A DNA stretch of 64,000 nt from Polycladomyces subterraneus (lineage in GTDB: Bacteria; Bacillota; Bacilli; Thermoactinomycetales; JIR-001). Below, one piece after another: positions 55,485-64,000 of the stretch. The position numbers and the translations under genes are program-made. The stretch lies in the NCBI RefSeq assembly GCF_030433435.1, contig NZ_JANRHH010000037.1, positions 1-64,000 of the forward strand, given 5' to 3'. How positions within the stretch are numbered: the stretch's first letter is position 1; every line of letters begins with the position of its first letter. A model generated the notes under the pieces. That model searched no databases, was not told the DNA's origin, and saw only the letters and a list, made by a program, of their open reading frames with translations.

Positions 55485-56375
55485 TTACCGTTCTCTGCTT
55501 GCAATAAACTCTGGCCGAGGTTTTTGCCCGGAGAACGGTTCCACCAACTTGTTTTCCACACTGTTGTAAACAAAGAACACATTGCTTCGCGGCAAGGGGG
55601 TAATATTGCCGTTGGAGCCGTGCATGAGGTTACAGTCGAACAGCACGACCGAACCAGCCGGACCTGTTAACGCGGAAATGCCGTGCTTTTTCACTAACCA
55701 AGTCAAATTGTCCTGGTCCGGTACACCGTATTCCTGTCTCCGAAGCGACTGCTGGTAATGATTTTCCGGCGTCTTACCCACGCAAGAGATAAAATATTGG
55801 TGGGAGCCCGGAATGACCATCAATGGCCCGTTAAAGTGATAATTGTCCTCCAACTGGATGGAACAGCTCAACGCCCGCATATGAGGCATTCCGTCCTCTA
55901 CATGCCAGGTTTCGAAGTCAGAGTGCCAATAAAATTCTTTTCCTGTAAAGCCCTTTTTATAATTGATTCGAGATTGATGGATGTATACTTCACTTCCGAG
56001 AATTTGCTTGACCATGTTTGTCAGCCGCTGATTTTGCGATAACCGTTTATAAATTTCGCTGTTGCGGTGAACAGCAAAGATCGATCGAATTTCTCGACTT
56101 TCGGGCTCTCGAATCACTTCCTTCGCATCTGAATCCTGGTTCGTATCCCAAAGCCTTTTCAGCTCATTGCGCAATTCCCGCACTTCTTCCTCAGAAAAGA
56201 AACGCTCAAAGAACAGGTATCCGTTTTTCTGATAAAAATTCATCTGCTCGGCATCAAGCGGACCTTCTGCCAAATCATTCGTATAAATGACGGGATCCTT
56301 CCGCTTCAGAATCGCCGGATTGTCATCGACTCGGGAAGGATAGAGATCTATCACCCTATCCTGTATGTTGCTCAT
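55485..56375 (-). CDS. ectD: ectoine hydroxylase EctD
   Basis: EctD is a non-haem Fe(II)/2-oxoglutarate dioxygenase converting ectoine to 5-hydroxyectoine. The 296-residue protein contains the family signature [20 protein letters not shown], which supplies two iron ligands (His, Asp); the third histidine is in LMHGSNGN and the 2-oxoglutarate arginine in [12 protein letters not shown]. It overlaps the end of ectC by 4 bases and is the last gene of ectABCD. Confidence 0.96.
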   Translation of the reverse strand: MSNIQDRVIDLYPSRVDDNPAILKRKDPVIYTNDLAEGPLDAEQMNFYQKNGYLFFERFFSEEEVRELRNELKRLWDTNQDSDAKEVIREPESREIRSIFAVHRNSEIYKRLSQNQRLTNMVKQILGSEVYIHQSRINYKKGFTGKEFYWHSDFETWHVEDGMPHMRALSCSIQLEDNYHFNGPLMVIPGSHQYFISCVGKTPENHYQQSLRRQEYGVPDQDNLTWLVKKHGISALTGPAGSVVLFDCNLMHGSNGNITPLPRSNVFFVYNSVENKLVEPFSGQKPRPEFIASRER

Positions 56376-56845
56376 TTTCCCAACTCCCCCCGAACAGTTG
56401 GTTGTTCTACCTTTTGTGTCCTTTCGCCGGGGTACGGTTTTTGTGAATTCTCCTGTGACTCCTCGTCGATGATTGGATAAACCCCTTCTTCATCATGCAC
56501 CTCTCGCCCAGTCAACGGCGGATTAAATACACAAACCATCCGCATATTGGACTTTGCCCGCAAGTAGTGCTTTTCATGGCCGTCTAGCGCATACAAAGTT
56601 CCTGGCTGAATCGGATAAACGGTGCCATCTTTCACAACCTCAATTTCCCCTTCACCCTCGATACAGTACACCGCTTCCACATGATTCTTATACCAAATGG
56701 TGGTTTCTGTTCCCGCCTTAATAATCGTATCGTTCAGCGAAAAGCCCATCCCGTCCTTCTTCAAAAGCAAACGGCGGCTGTTCCACGTCTCAGTATCCAC
56801 ATCATCTTTCGTTCCGATGATGTCATTCAAATGTTTGACGATCAT
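56372..56845 (-). CDS. ectC: L-ectoine synthase EctC
   Basis: The cupin-fold enzyme cyclises N-acetyl-diaminobutyrate to ectoine. Family blocks are [48 protein letters not shown] and [21 protein letters not shown]. At 157 residues it is about 27 residues longer than most EctC proteins, because of a Gln/Glu/Pro-rich C-terminal tail ([20 protein letters not shown]) that looks unstructured. The stop overlaps ectD. Confidence 0.96.
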   Translation of the reverse strand: MIVKHLNDIIGTKDDVDTETWNSRRLLLKKDGMGFSLNDTIIKAGTETTIWYKNHVEAVYCIEGEGEIEVVKDGTVYPIQPGTLYALDGHEKHYLRAKSNMRMVCVFNPPLTGREVHDEEGVYPIIDEESQENSQKPYPGERTQKVEQPTVRGELGK

Positions 56846-56863
56846 AGTTACATGTCTCCTTTT

Positions 56864-58150
56864 TCACATCATCTTTTTACACCACTTCAAGCTTTCTTCC
56901 AGAATGGTCAGTCCCTTTTCAAGCCCCTTTTCATCAATTGTCAAAGGAGGCATGATTTTTACGACTTCACTGTTGGGACCGGAAGTTTCCATAATCAATC
57001 CCCGTTCAAACGCGGCCGCACATATTTTTTCAGCCAACCCGTCAACTCCGATTTCAATTCCCTGGAGAAGCCCTCTTCCTCGCACTTCACATTCCATCTC
57101 GGGATAGTGTTGTGCAAGCATTTCCAGAAAGAGTTTGACTTTCTCTCCCTTTTCCAGGATTTCTTGGCTGAACTGGTCGTCTTCCCAGTAACTGAGTGCT
57201 TCGGTTGCAGCGACAAAACCTAAGTTATGGCCGCGAAAAGTGCCGTTATGTTCTCCCGGATCCCATAAATCATACTCAGGTTTGATCAAGGTCAAGGCCA
57301 ACGGGATGCCATATCCTCCAATTGATTTGGACAGACACACAATGTCAGGATAGATGCCGGCCGGTTCAAAGCTAAAAAATGGACCCGTTCGCCCACATCC
57401 TACCTGTACATCATCGACAATCAACAGGATGTTCCATCGTCGGCACAGTTCTTCAATTTTCCGGAGCCAGTCAAAACTGGCCACATTGATTCCGCCTTCT
57501 CCCTGAACGGTCTCAAGGATAATGGCTGCAGGGAGAGAAATGCCGCTGCCATTATCTTCGAGAAAACGCTCAATATAACTGACCGTGTCTGCCTCACTGC
57601 CAAAATAGCTGTCAAACGGCATGGCGATCGAATTCGTTAAGGGAATACCAGCGCCTTTTCGCTTCGATTCGTTCCCGGTAATCGAAAGGGAACCGATTGT
57701 CATGCCGTGAAACGCGTTGGTGAAACTCATGATCGTATCCCGACCGGTTACTTTACGAGCTATTTTCAGCGCACTTTCCACCGAATTGGTGCCTGTCGGG
57801 CCTGGGAACATCACTTTATAATGAAGCTTTCGCGGCTTTAAAATGACGTCATGAAATCGTTTCAGCAGTCTCTCTTTTGCTTCTGTCGCCATATCAAGGC
57901 TGTGTGTAATGCCATCATCCATCAAATAGTCGATCAGCTTGGCCTTGATTCGTTGATTATTGTGGCCGTAATTTAACGCCCCAGCACCGGCAAAAAAGTC
58001 GATATATTCCCGTCCGTCCCGATCCCACAGCTGATAACCACTCGCTTTTGTAAACACAGTTGGAAAACTCCGACAGTAGCTGCGAACCTCCGATTCCAAA
58101 GCTTCAAAAACCTTCAACGGTGAACGCAATTCGTCCGCAACTTTCACCAA
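56864..58150 (-). CDS. ectB: L-2,4-diaminobutyrate:2-oxoglutarate transaminase EctB
   Basis: EctB is a class III PLP aminotransferase making diaminobutyrate from aspartate semialdehyde, the entry step of ectoine synthesis. The 428-residue protein shows [44 protein letters not shown] with the PLP aspartate, and [15 protein letters not shown] with the PLP lysine. It lies between ectA (11 bases upstream) and ectC (18 bases downstream). Confidence 0.96.
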   Translation of the reverse strand: MVKVADELRSPLKVFEALESEVRSYCRSFPTVFTKASGYQLWDRDGREYIDFFAGAGALNYGHNNQRIKAKLIDYLMDDGITHSLDMATEAKERLLKRFHDVILKPRKLHYKVMFPGPTGTNSVESALKIARKVTGRDTIMSFTNAFHGMTIGSLSITGNESKRKGAGIPLTNSIAMPFDSYFGSEADTVSYIERFLEDNGSGISLPAAIILETVQGEGGINVASFDWLRKIEELCRRWNILLIVDDVQVGCGRTGPFFSFEPAGIYPDIVCLSKSIGGYGIPLALTLIKPEYDLWDPGEHNGTFRGHNLGFVAATEALSYWEDDQFSQEILEKGEKVKLFLEMLAQHYPEMECEVRGRGLLQGIEIGVDGLAEKICAAAFERGLIMETSGPNSEVVKIMPPLTIDEKGLEKGLTILEESLKWCKKMM

Positions 58151-58161
58151 ATCACTCCTGG

Positions 58162-58680
58162 TTAAGTTTGATAATGAAACGGTCCGATCCGGAATGTCAT
58201 TTCCGATTCATGAGTTCCCCCTGGGAACAGATGGGCAGGAAAACACTCCGAAACTTCACAGTCAGTTGAAAAATCCCGTGCGAATCCCCGGAATAAAGCT
58301 TGGGATGAAAGATTCGACGGAGAGACGGTCGCTTCAAGGTAACAGACATTCTTGCAAGCTTCCCGACGGATCAATGCTTTTAGGAGTGCCTTTCCCAACC
58401 CATTGCCCCGTTGAGACTCGGCCACCGCCACCTGCCACACAAAGAGGGTTTGCTGGTCTGCCGGTGGTCGAAAAGCGGACACGTAACCGACGATTTGTCC
58501 GTCCTGTTCGGCCACCACACAAGTATCCGAAAAGAACTTGCACAGCATCAGATAACTGTAAGGGGAATTGACATCCAACACTCCGGTATCCCTAACCAGG
58601 CGCCAAATACTGGTTCCATCCGCTACCTGCGGTTGGCGAAGCACCACTTTGTTCATCAACCCGGTTTCCAGATTGATCAC
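58162..58680 (-). CDS. ectA: L-2,4-diaminobutyrate N-acetyltransferase EctA
   Basis: This GNAT enzyme acetylates diaminobutyrate. The block [20 protein letters not shown] is diagnostic, and the acetyl-CoA loop is [14 protein letters not shown]. The start is uncertain. AGGAGGTGATC, a perfect complement of the 16S 3' end, lies so close to the GTG at 58680 that the best-spaced in-frame codon is a CTG at 58671; the first in-frame ATG is at 58656. The ectABCD order is canonical. No aspartokinase or EctR gene is attached. Confidence 0.93.
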   Translation of the reverse strand: MINLETGLMNKVVLRQPQVADGTSIWRLVRDTGVLDVNSPYSYLMLCKFFSDTCVVAEQDGQIVGYVSAFRPPADQQTLFVWQVAVAESQRGNGLGKALLKALIRREACKNVCYLEATVSPSNLSSQALFRGFARDFSTDCEVSECFPAHLFPGGTHESEMTFRIGPFHYQT

Positions 58681-58918
58681 CTCCTCCCCAGTAACGACGG
58701 CTCGACGCTATGCCAATATCCTCACGTATAACGCGTCATCGCCGGTTGAAAAAGAAAAATACCGGTGCAAACTTTCTCCCAGGAACCAAATTCCAAGGAA
58801 AAAGTCTGTACCGGTCCGTCTTTTGTACGCGGTCAGGTTAAGACTCAGATCCGCCTTCTCTGCATCGGAAAAATCAGTCCGGTGCAAAATCGGCAAATTC
58901 CTTGGATTACCCCTGCTT

Positions 58919-59134
58919 TAGGGCGTGTCTGGTAAATCCGTGAGGGATCAAATCCTTTCCTAGGTGAGCGAAGACCCGGAAAAGTGCAGGAATGAAATCG
59001 CGAGCAATGTCTTAAAGCGAAGCGTTCATTGCCCGGGACCTGCGCTCGGGTCGGAGCGGCCATGACCTGTCCTTGAGGGCGCAGGTGGAGCGAACCAGGA
59101 AAGCAATGGGACAGCATTTACCAGACACGCTCTA
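58919..59134 (-). mobile_element. MITE-like element, copy A (best-preserved ends)
   Basis: Terminal inverted repeats TAGGGCGTGTCTGGTAAAT (58919-58937) and ATTTACCAGACACGCTCTA (59116-59134) match with one mismatch over 19 bases. Read on the minus strand, the interior (TTCGCTCCACCTGCGCCCT, GAGCGCAGGTCCCGGGCAAT, TTTCATTCCTGCAC) matches copies B and C. There is no ORF. It lies in the long leader between the ehu and ect operons. Confidence 0.85.
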
Positions 59135-59135
59135 G

Positions 59136-59265
59136 CCAACGAGGCTGGCTGGCGGGTAGGATGGCAGAGAAGCGCTTCACGTCCCTTCCGGTGTAAATCC
59201 GGAATTCACCCCAATCACTTGGTTCCCCCGTTTCCATCGAAACGACATGAGGTAGGTCTTCAATT
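59136..59265 (+). other. possible IS200/IS605 right-end remnant
   Basis: The segment after the MITE contains GTCCCTTCCGGTGTAAATCC followed by CACCCCAATCACTTGGTTCC and CCGTTTCCATCGAAACGA. It resembles the transition from a tnpB 3' end into the structured right end seen in such elements, but I cannot verify it without a database. From about 59270 to 59450 the sequence is simply AT-rich with no visible gene. Confidence 0.3.
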
Positions 59266-59450
59266 GTCAAAAATCATTTCGCTATAATCAATTATTAATA
59301 ATTTTTATACTTATTTATATTACCATATTTACCATAATTACTCACCTTCGATAAATTCCGTTGATCACTCCGGATACTCTTTCTCCTATGTTCAGATCGG
59401 ATTAATTGTTCGATGCTCCCTTTCACGCTTCGTTCCACTGCTATTCATCT

Positions 59451-60290
59451 CTAATTGGACATCAATCCTATCGTTTGCTGATCAAAACTACCCAAAAACT
59501 TACTTAAGCGTGGACTTTTCGGATGACTATTACCAAAAATCTTTTCAGGAGGTCCTTCTTCCATAATTCGTCCTTCATCAAAGAAAACAACCCGATTCGC
59601 CACTTCCCGAGCAAAACCCATTTCATGCGTAATTAACAACATCGCCATCTTCCCTTCAGCAGCAATCTCCTTGATCACTCCGAGGACCTCGCCAACAAGC
59701 TCAGGGTCCAACGCTGACGTCACCTCGTCAAACAACATGATCTTCGGTTGCATGACCAACGCACGGGCAATCGCCACCCGCTGCTGCTGACCGCCGGATA
59801 ATTGTGATGGATAAGCGTCCATCTTATCCAGTAACCCTACTTTATCCAGCATTGTTTTGGCCCGCTCTATCGCTTCTTCCTTAGATAATCCCAATACCTT
59901 GATCGGAGCCTCCGTTACATTTCGCAAAATGTTCATGTGCGGGAACAGATTAAACTGCTGAAACACCATTCCGATTTTGCCGCGCACTTTATGCAGATGC
60001 TTTTCATCGGCCGGAACAAGCTTTCCGCCCTTTTTTTTATGCCAAAGCAACTCACCGTCAACCTCAATCGTGCCCGACGTCGGCCTTTCCAACGTCATCA
60101 AAACACGGGCAAACGTAGTCTTGCCGGACCCGCTCGGCCCAATGACTGCTACTCTTTCTGCCGGTGCCAAATCGAAATCGATTTCGTGTAGTACTTGAGT
60201 CTCGCCATAGAACTTACTGACCTTGCGGTAACGAACAATTGGTTCCGTTTGAACCGTACTCACTTTCATGCTATCGGATTTCATACGCAT
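59451..60290 (-). CDS. ehuA: ectoine/hydroxyectoine ABC transporter ATPase EhuA
   Basis: The 279-residue ATPase has Walker [13 protein letters not shown]-loop [12 protein letters not shown], signature LSGGQQQR, Walker [14 protein letters not shown] and H-loop LITHEMGFA, as in polar amino acid importers of the PAAT family. The [20 protein letters not shown] insertion is typical of the EhuA subgroup. It lies 15 bases after ehuD and ends about 770 bases before ectA. Confidence 0.9.
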   Translation of the reverse strand: MRMKSDSMKVSTVQTEPIVRYRKVSKFYGETQVLHEIDFDLAPAERVAVIGPSGSGKTTFARVLMTLERPTSGTIEVDGELLWHKKKGGKLVPADEKHLHKVRGKIGMVFQQFNLFPHMNILRNVTEAPIKVLGLSKEEAIERAKTMLDKVGLLDKMDAYPSQLSGGQQQRVAIARALVMQPKIMLFDEVTSALDPELVGEVLGVIKEIAAEGKMAMLLITHEMGFAREVANRVVFFDEGRIMEEGPPEKIFGNSHPKSPRLSKFLGSFDQQTIGLMSN

Positions 60291-60305
60291 AACCTCAATT
60301 CCCCT

Positions 60306-60977
60306 TCAGTTTATAAATCCTTTTTGATTGAGTTTGAGCCATGCTTCCAAGCGGCGTACCAGGAGTGAGGAAAGGTAACTCAATATGAGGAAAAATACCC
60401 CGACGAGTGTAATGGGTTCCAAATAGCGGAATGAATTTGAGCCAATTATCTGCGCTTGGCCCAGTAACTCGATCAGCGTGATTGCTGATAAAAGTGGCGT
60501 TTCTTTAAACATCACGATCAGATAGTTTCCCAATACGGGAACAATCGGCCGGATGGCCTGCGGGAGAATAATCCGCATCCACATTTGCGCTTTTGAAAAG
60601 TTGAGAGCGATAGCAGCTTCCCATTGCCCGCGCGGCACCGCGTCAATACCTGCCCGGTATACCTCCGATAGGTAGGTGCTATAGTGAATACCCAATCCCA
60701 GCACGCCAGCCGTGAATGGAGACAACATCAACCCAAAATGAGGTGCCACATAAAAAATGAAGAACAACTGAACTAATGGCGGTGTACTGCGCACAAATTC
60801 GACAAAACCACCGGTCACCCATGACAAAAGCTTTACCTCAGACCGTCGTGCAAAAGCTAACCAAAGGCCGCAGACAAGTGCAATCAAGAAGGAGACGATC
60901 GTCGCACTAATCGTAATCTTCACTGCTTGGAGCAGTTGCGGTAAAATTTGCAAAGTAAACTTCCAAGACCACCCCAC
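60306..60977 (-). CDS. ehuD: ectoine/hydroxyectoine ABC transporter permease EhuD
   Basis: The 223-residue permease of the His/Glu/Gln/Arg group has the coupling-helix motif EAAIALNFSKAQMWMRIILP and about five membrane segments. It starts one base after the ehuC stop. Assignment as EhuD rather than another amino acid permease relies on the neighbouring EhuB-type binding protein and the ect genes. Confidence 0.87.
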   Translation of the reverse strand: MGWSWKFTLQILPQLLQAVKITISATIVSFLIALVCGLWLAFARRSEVKLLSWVTGGFVEFVRSTPPLVQLFFIFYVAPHFGLMLSPFTAGVLGLGIHYSTYLSEVYRAGIDAVPRGQWEAAIALNFSKAQMWMRIILPQAIRPIVPVLGNYLIVMFKETPLLSAITLIELLGQAQIIGSNSFRYLEPITLVGVFFLILSYLSSLLVRRLEAWLKLNQKGFIN

Positions 60978-60978
60978 G

Positions 60979-61638
60979 TTAAGACCTCCCCGTTGAAAGT
61001 CTGCGCTCTAACCAGCGCACGCCCAACGTCAGCGGATAGGCGACGAGAAAATATAGGATGAGCAACAGACCGAATATTTCAGGGGTATACTGATTCATAT
61101 TTGTCCGTAAGGTTGTTGCTTGAAATGTCATATCAGAGATCGTAATCAAGGAAACTAAGGATGTTCCTTTCAACAATTCGATGAGCAGATTACCAAAGGA
61201 TGGTAACATAATCCGAAAAGCCTGCGGCAGGATCACACTTCGCATCCTCTGCCCTGGTGTCATGTTCAGCGCAACAGCCGCTTCGATCTGCCCCTTGGGG
61301 ATAGCCAGAATCGAGCTGCGGACGATTTCTGATCCATACGCCCCAGCGTTAAGACCAAGAGCGAGTAAACCCGCTAAATCCGCCGGTAACCAGATGCCAA
61401 GCTGAGGCAGGACAAAATACAGCCAAAACAATTGAACCAGCAATGAAGTCCCGCGGAAAACTTCAACAAAAAAAACACACACCACTCGGAGTGGATAAAA
61501 TCTCGACAGGCGTCCAAATCCTACCAAAAAGGAGACGAAAAAGGCCAATATGGCCGAAAAGATCGTTAGCTGAACCGTAATTCCAAGCCCTTGCAGCAAA
61601 GCTGGCAATATTTTTTCGTAGACCCCGATCGAAATCAC
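60979..61638 (-). CDS. ehuC: ectoine/hydroxyectoine ABC transporter permease EhuC
   Basis: The 219-residue permease is a homologue of the neighbouring EhuD with motif EAAVALNMTPGQRMRSVILP and a VEVFRGTSLLVQLFW segment typical of this family. The two permeases would form the heterodimeric channel. About 105 bases separate it from ehuB. Confidence 0.87.
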   Translation of the reverse strand: MISIGVYEKILPALLQGLGITVQLTIFSAILAFFVSFLVGFGRLSRFYPLRVVCVFFVEVFRGTSLLVQLFWLYFVLPQLGIWLPADLAGLLALGLNAGAYGSEIVRSSILAIPKGQIEAAVALNMTPGQRMRSVILPQAFRIMLPSFGNLLIELLKGTSLVSLITISDMTFQATTLRTNMNQYTPEIFGLLLILYFLVAYPLTLGVRWLERRLSTGRS

Positions 61639-61744
61639 ATCCTTTCCTGTAACGATTCAAACAAAAGTGCCCCTCGTATAAATCAGAGCGTCTGTACAAC
61701 TCATGCCCATGGACTGGATCTACTCAGGTTTATTTGTTGGACTC

Positions 61745-62620
61745 TTAAGGTTTGCACAGTTCATCAGCCTTTTTATCGGGCAAATTCACTTCGGTGAATC
61801 CGAACGGTTTCAGCACGTTCAGTAATGCATCGGACTTTTTCATTTCCGCCAATTCTCGACTGAATGCATCACGAAATTTTTTATCTTCTTTTCGGAAGGC
61901 AGCCGCTCCATATCCGAGTACACTTTTTCCGTCCACGATCGGCTGTTTGAAGTCGTTCACTTCCACGATATCTTTGGCACCGGTGGATTCCATCATGGCC
62001 CGTAAAGAAGGACCTGTCATCGTGACCGTATCCACCCGCCCGGATTCCAATGCGGAGATCGCAGAAGGCTGGTCCGGAACGATGATAATTTGATTCTCTT
62101 TTACACCCGATTTCTTCAAATAACTAACCTCAACCGCCCCCTTCATCACCGCGACCCTCACTTGCGGATTGGCGGCAATGTCTTCATAGCTGTGAAGATT
62201 CTTCGGGTTGCCTTTTTTCACAGCGATGGCTTCCCCGATTTTGTATTCAGGGTCGGCAAACACCACTTCTTTGCAACGAGTCGGTGTAATGTACATCCCT
62301 GCGGTAATGACATCAAAACGACCTGATTTCAATCCGGGAATCAATGATCCAAAGTCCACCAAAACCGGCTCGATTTTGTTAATTCCCATTTTTTTAAAAA
62401 CAGAACGTGCAACCTCGACGGCCTCTCCCGTCACTTTACCATTATCATCTTTATAAGCATAAGGTTTCTCATTGGCGAACCCGATTGTGACAACCCCTTC
62501 TTCTTTCGCACGCGTGAGAGTGTCCCCGCCATGCAAGCCCAAATTAAGCCCGCTGCATGCCGTTGTTGATACGATGAAAACCAGCAATACCACGATGTTA
62601 AAAAAATGTTTCTTTGACAC
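61745..62620 (-). CDS. ehuB: ectoine/hydroxyectoine-binding lipoprotein EhuB
   Basis: The protein of about 291 residues has a lipoprotein signal ending in VSTTACSG and a solute-binding family 3 domain. GFANEKPYAYKDDNGKVTGE and TAGMYITPTRCKEVVFADPE match the EhuB subgroup, which binds ectoine and hydroxyectoine. The start is GTG at 62620 or the TTG just before it; AAAGGGGG lies 6-9 bases upstream. It is the first gene of ehuBCDA, behind a sigma-B-like promoter. Confidence 0.9.
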   Translation of the reverse strand: MSKKHFFNIVVLLVFIVSTTACSGLNLGLHGGDTLTRAKEEGVVTIGFANEKPYAYKDDNGKVTGEAVEVARSVFKKMGINKIEPVLVDFGSLIPGLKSGRFDVITAGMYITPTRCKEVVFADPEYKIGEAIAVKKGNPKNLHSYEDIAANPQVRVAVMKGAVEVSYLKKSGVKENQIIIVPDQPSAISALESGRVDTVTMTGPSLRAMMESTGAKDIVEVNDFKQPIVDGKSVLGYGAAAFRKEDKKFRDAFSRELAEMKKSDALLNVLKPFGFTEVNLPDKKADELCKP

Positions 62621-62757
62621 CAAGCTTTTCCCCCTTTGTTTTGTGTAAACAGCCTAAGTATTGAAACACCGCATGTCGATCGCCATTACTCATTTTTCGA
62701 CCCGTATCCCCCCCTCCCGTTGATGAGGGGCTCCATAGCCATAGCCTCGTTACCTTT

Positions 62758-62782
62758 ATTCCCCAGGAGAAAAATTTGAAAC
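62758..62782 (-). promoter_or_regulatory. possible sigma-B-type (stress) promoter of ehuBCDA
   Basis: On the minus strand GTTTCA (62777-62782), 13 bases and GGGAAT (62758-62763) match the GTTTAA-N12-15-GGGWAW consensus. It would give a leader of about 130 bases before ehuB. A sigma-A-like TAAAAT lies slightly upstream without a good -35. The rest of the 380-base gap holds only a CCCCTC/GAGGGG hairpin near 62710-62730. Confidence 0.45.
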
Positions 62783-63007
62783 GGAATTTTACATCTTGCC
62801 TGACAAATCAAGCAAAAATGGTGACATCGGCATGAAAATGAGCCCCCCGTTTCACGAGTGGCCATACAGGATCAATTTCAATTTGGGTTAACACACCGCT
62901 TAATAACATGTAAGAGAGCGGCTCTGGTCTCCCTGCAAGCGGTTGATGTATGCGGATCGACATGGAGGATGACTGTAGCCACTAGACGCGATTTGATTAG
63001 GGCCTTG

Positions 63008-64000
63008 TCAATGCCTTCTCCTTATGTCAATGGTCCACAACTCCGTATCAACACCAGATGCATCACCGATTCCAAAATCGTTGTCATTGATCAGGGCGAT
63101 AGTATGGCTGTTAGGCATGGTAATCCCTTCCACCTTCTCATAGGGATAATTCAAGGATATGAGATCAACCAGCAACCGTTTGGACGGAAAATGAATTCCC
63201 GCCTGTTTCAGTTCATCTACACTCATCTGTTCCAGCGTCCGAACACGGGTTTTTCTATCCTTTTGCCCCAGAAGAAGGTTTGTCGCATTAGAAAAGTCAG
63301 TCAAATAGAGCTTTTTTATGCTGTTTTTATCACGTTCATCCACAATAATGTGATCTTCCGCCACTGCATACATGTCTGATACCATCACATCATATTGGTT
63401 CAAACCCTGATACAAACGGGCATCGTCAGTCAAATAGGGGTACTCCGCAACGACTTTCTGTCTCTTCAGATCCATTTTTATAACCCTAAGGGTGCGGGAG
63501 CTTTTGGCAGCTTTCTGGTCCGGATTGGCCAAAGGACTCTGTACCATCGTGTAAAGCCATTTTCCATCGGGAGTAACGGTCACCCCTTCAAAACCCCGGT
63601 TCTGATTTCGTTTAGAAAAAACCGACGGGAGTCTTTCCTTCACAGGAATATAGGGGGCCAAAGCGTTTTTCGCCTCACCCTTTGGCACGATCCGTTCCAA
63701 AATGGTCCCGTCCTGTTTCACATGGACCAGGCTGGGTCGGTATTCTTCACACAGCCAGAAAGTATGGTCTCTTGGGTTATAGGTGATCCCCTCGGTATCT
63801 AGACCATATGGATCAAAAGGAAGGGGCTTTGTGCCCTCCCTGTTATACGGAGTCTCGTCCGATTGAGGAACATTGGGCAGACCGGTAATCCGATCCGTCC
63901 CGGTGACCGGATCCTGCCCTTTCTTCAGCTTCAGCGGTATAGATTGGATCACCCTCATCTCCCCATGGCGGACAGTCACCTTGTAGATAGTCGGTGTAAA
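63008..64000 (-). CDS. esterase-like-activity-of-phytase family protein (partial, start beyond right edge)
   Basis: The frame runs off the right edge, so the N-terminus, and with it any signal peptide, is missing. The visible roughly 330 residues match the beta-propeller phytase-esterase family: DPYGLDTEGITYNPRDHTFW, NRGFEGVTVTPDGKWLYTMVQSPL, EYPYLTDDAR, VEGITMPNSHTIALINDNDFG and a C-terminal DTELWTIDI. Members are usually secreted and act on phosphate or phosphodiester compounds. It is separate from the ehu operon, 380 bases away. Confidence 0.8.
   Translation of the reverse strand, partial: FTPTIYKVTVRHGEMRVIQSIPLKLKKGQDPVTGTDRITGLPNVPQSDETPYNREGTKPLPFDPYGLDTEGITYNPRDHTFWLCEEYRPSLVHVKQDGTILERIVPKGEAKNALAPYIPVKERLPSVFSKRNQNRGFEGVTVTPDGKWLYTMVQSPLANPDQKAAKSSRTLRVIKMDLKRQKVVAEYPYLTDDARLYQGLNQYDVMVSDMYAVAEDHIIVDERDKNSIKKLYLTDFSNATNLLLGQKDRKTRVRTLEQMSVDELKQAGIHFPSKRLLVDLISLNYPYEKVEGITMPNSHTIALINDNDFGIGDASGVDTELWTIDIRRRH

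Noticed and set aside
58708-58896. Minus-strand frame ending in FFLGIWFLGESLHRYFSF, loosely like a TM2 domain
   Set aside because: The match is weak, there is no good ribosome site, and the frame ends in the ectA leader. It may be a relic but cannot be supported.

Overview
The window reads as chromosomal DNA of a low-G+C-lineage, endospore-forming Gram-positive bacterium. Evidence: Bacillus-type gene neighbourhoods (mtnKA and mtnWXBD, bdbDC, yitJ/metH behind an S-box, a speH-type speD), strong AGGAGG ribosome sites with frequent GTG/TTG starts, two spo0M copies and a coat-like protein behind a sigma-K-like -10 box. Moderately high G+C, ectoine genes and RRNPP-like XRE sequences suggest a relative of the Thermoactinomycetaceae. 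That placement is inference.

Layout. 1-545: decayed IS200/IS605 end. 837-6531: two methionine-salvage operons, mtnK-mtnA and mtnW-X-B-D, both on the minus strand. 6995-12997: an unknown gene, two adjacent spo0M paralogues and two adjacent YfnA-like permeases. 13055-13529: broken GNAT gene. 13592-19619: biotin operon bioA-D-B-F-H-C behind a BirA-type operator. 19923-22238: class A PBP with a heptapeptide-repeat tail; then beta-carbonic anhydrase. 23280-29586: a LevR-type sigma-54 activator facing a sigma-54 promoter and genes for IIB, IIA, HPr and Enzyme I, with no permease gene. 29747-41013: speD, fabI, 5'-nucleotidase, ispH, a coat-like protein, a flavoprotein, a lone binding lipoprotein and several small proteins. 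41293-46826: metH-yitJ with a SAM riboswitch. 47195-51345: bdbDC and a one-permease osmoprotectant ABC transporter. 52159-55336: aldo/keto reductase and an XRE-membrane segment-M14 peptidase fusion. 55485-62620: ectoine/hydroxyectoine synthesis (ectABCD) and uptake (ehuBCDA). 63008-64000: partial phytase-esterase-like gene.

How the genes fit together. MetH and YitJ remake methionine. SpeD consumes SAM and leads, through polyamine synthesis, to methylthioadenosine, the source of the substrate of the mtn pathway. The Opu-type transporter, EctABCD and EhuABCD form two osmoprotection modules. The PTS genes may be a phosphorelay signalling to the LevR-type activator rather than a self-contained transporter.

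Mobile and repetitive DNA: a roughly 215-235 bp MITE-like family with IS5-like ends (three longer copies, one 68 bp derivative and one hairpin variant inside ptsHI), and a separate family of short hairpin repeats between genes. No rRNA, tRNA or CRISPR array was seen.
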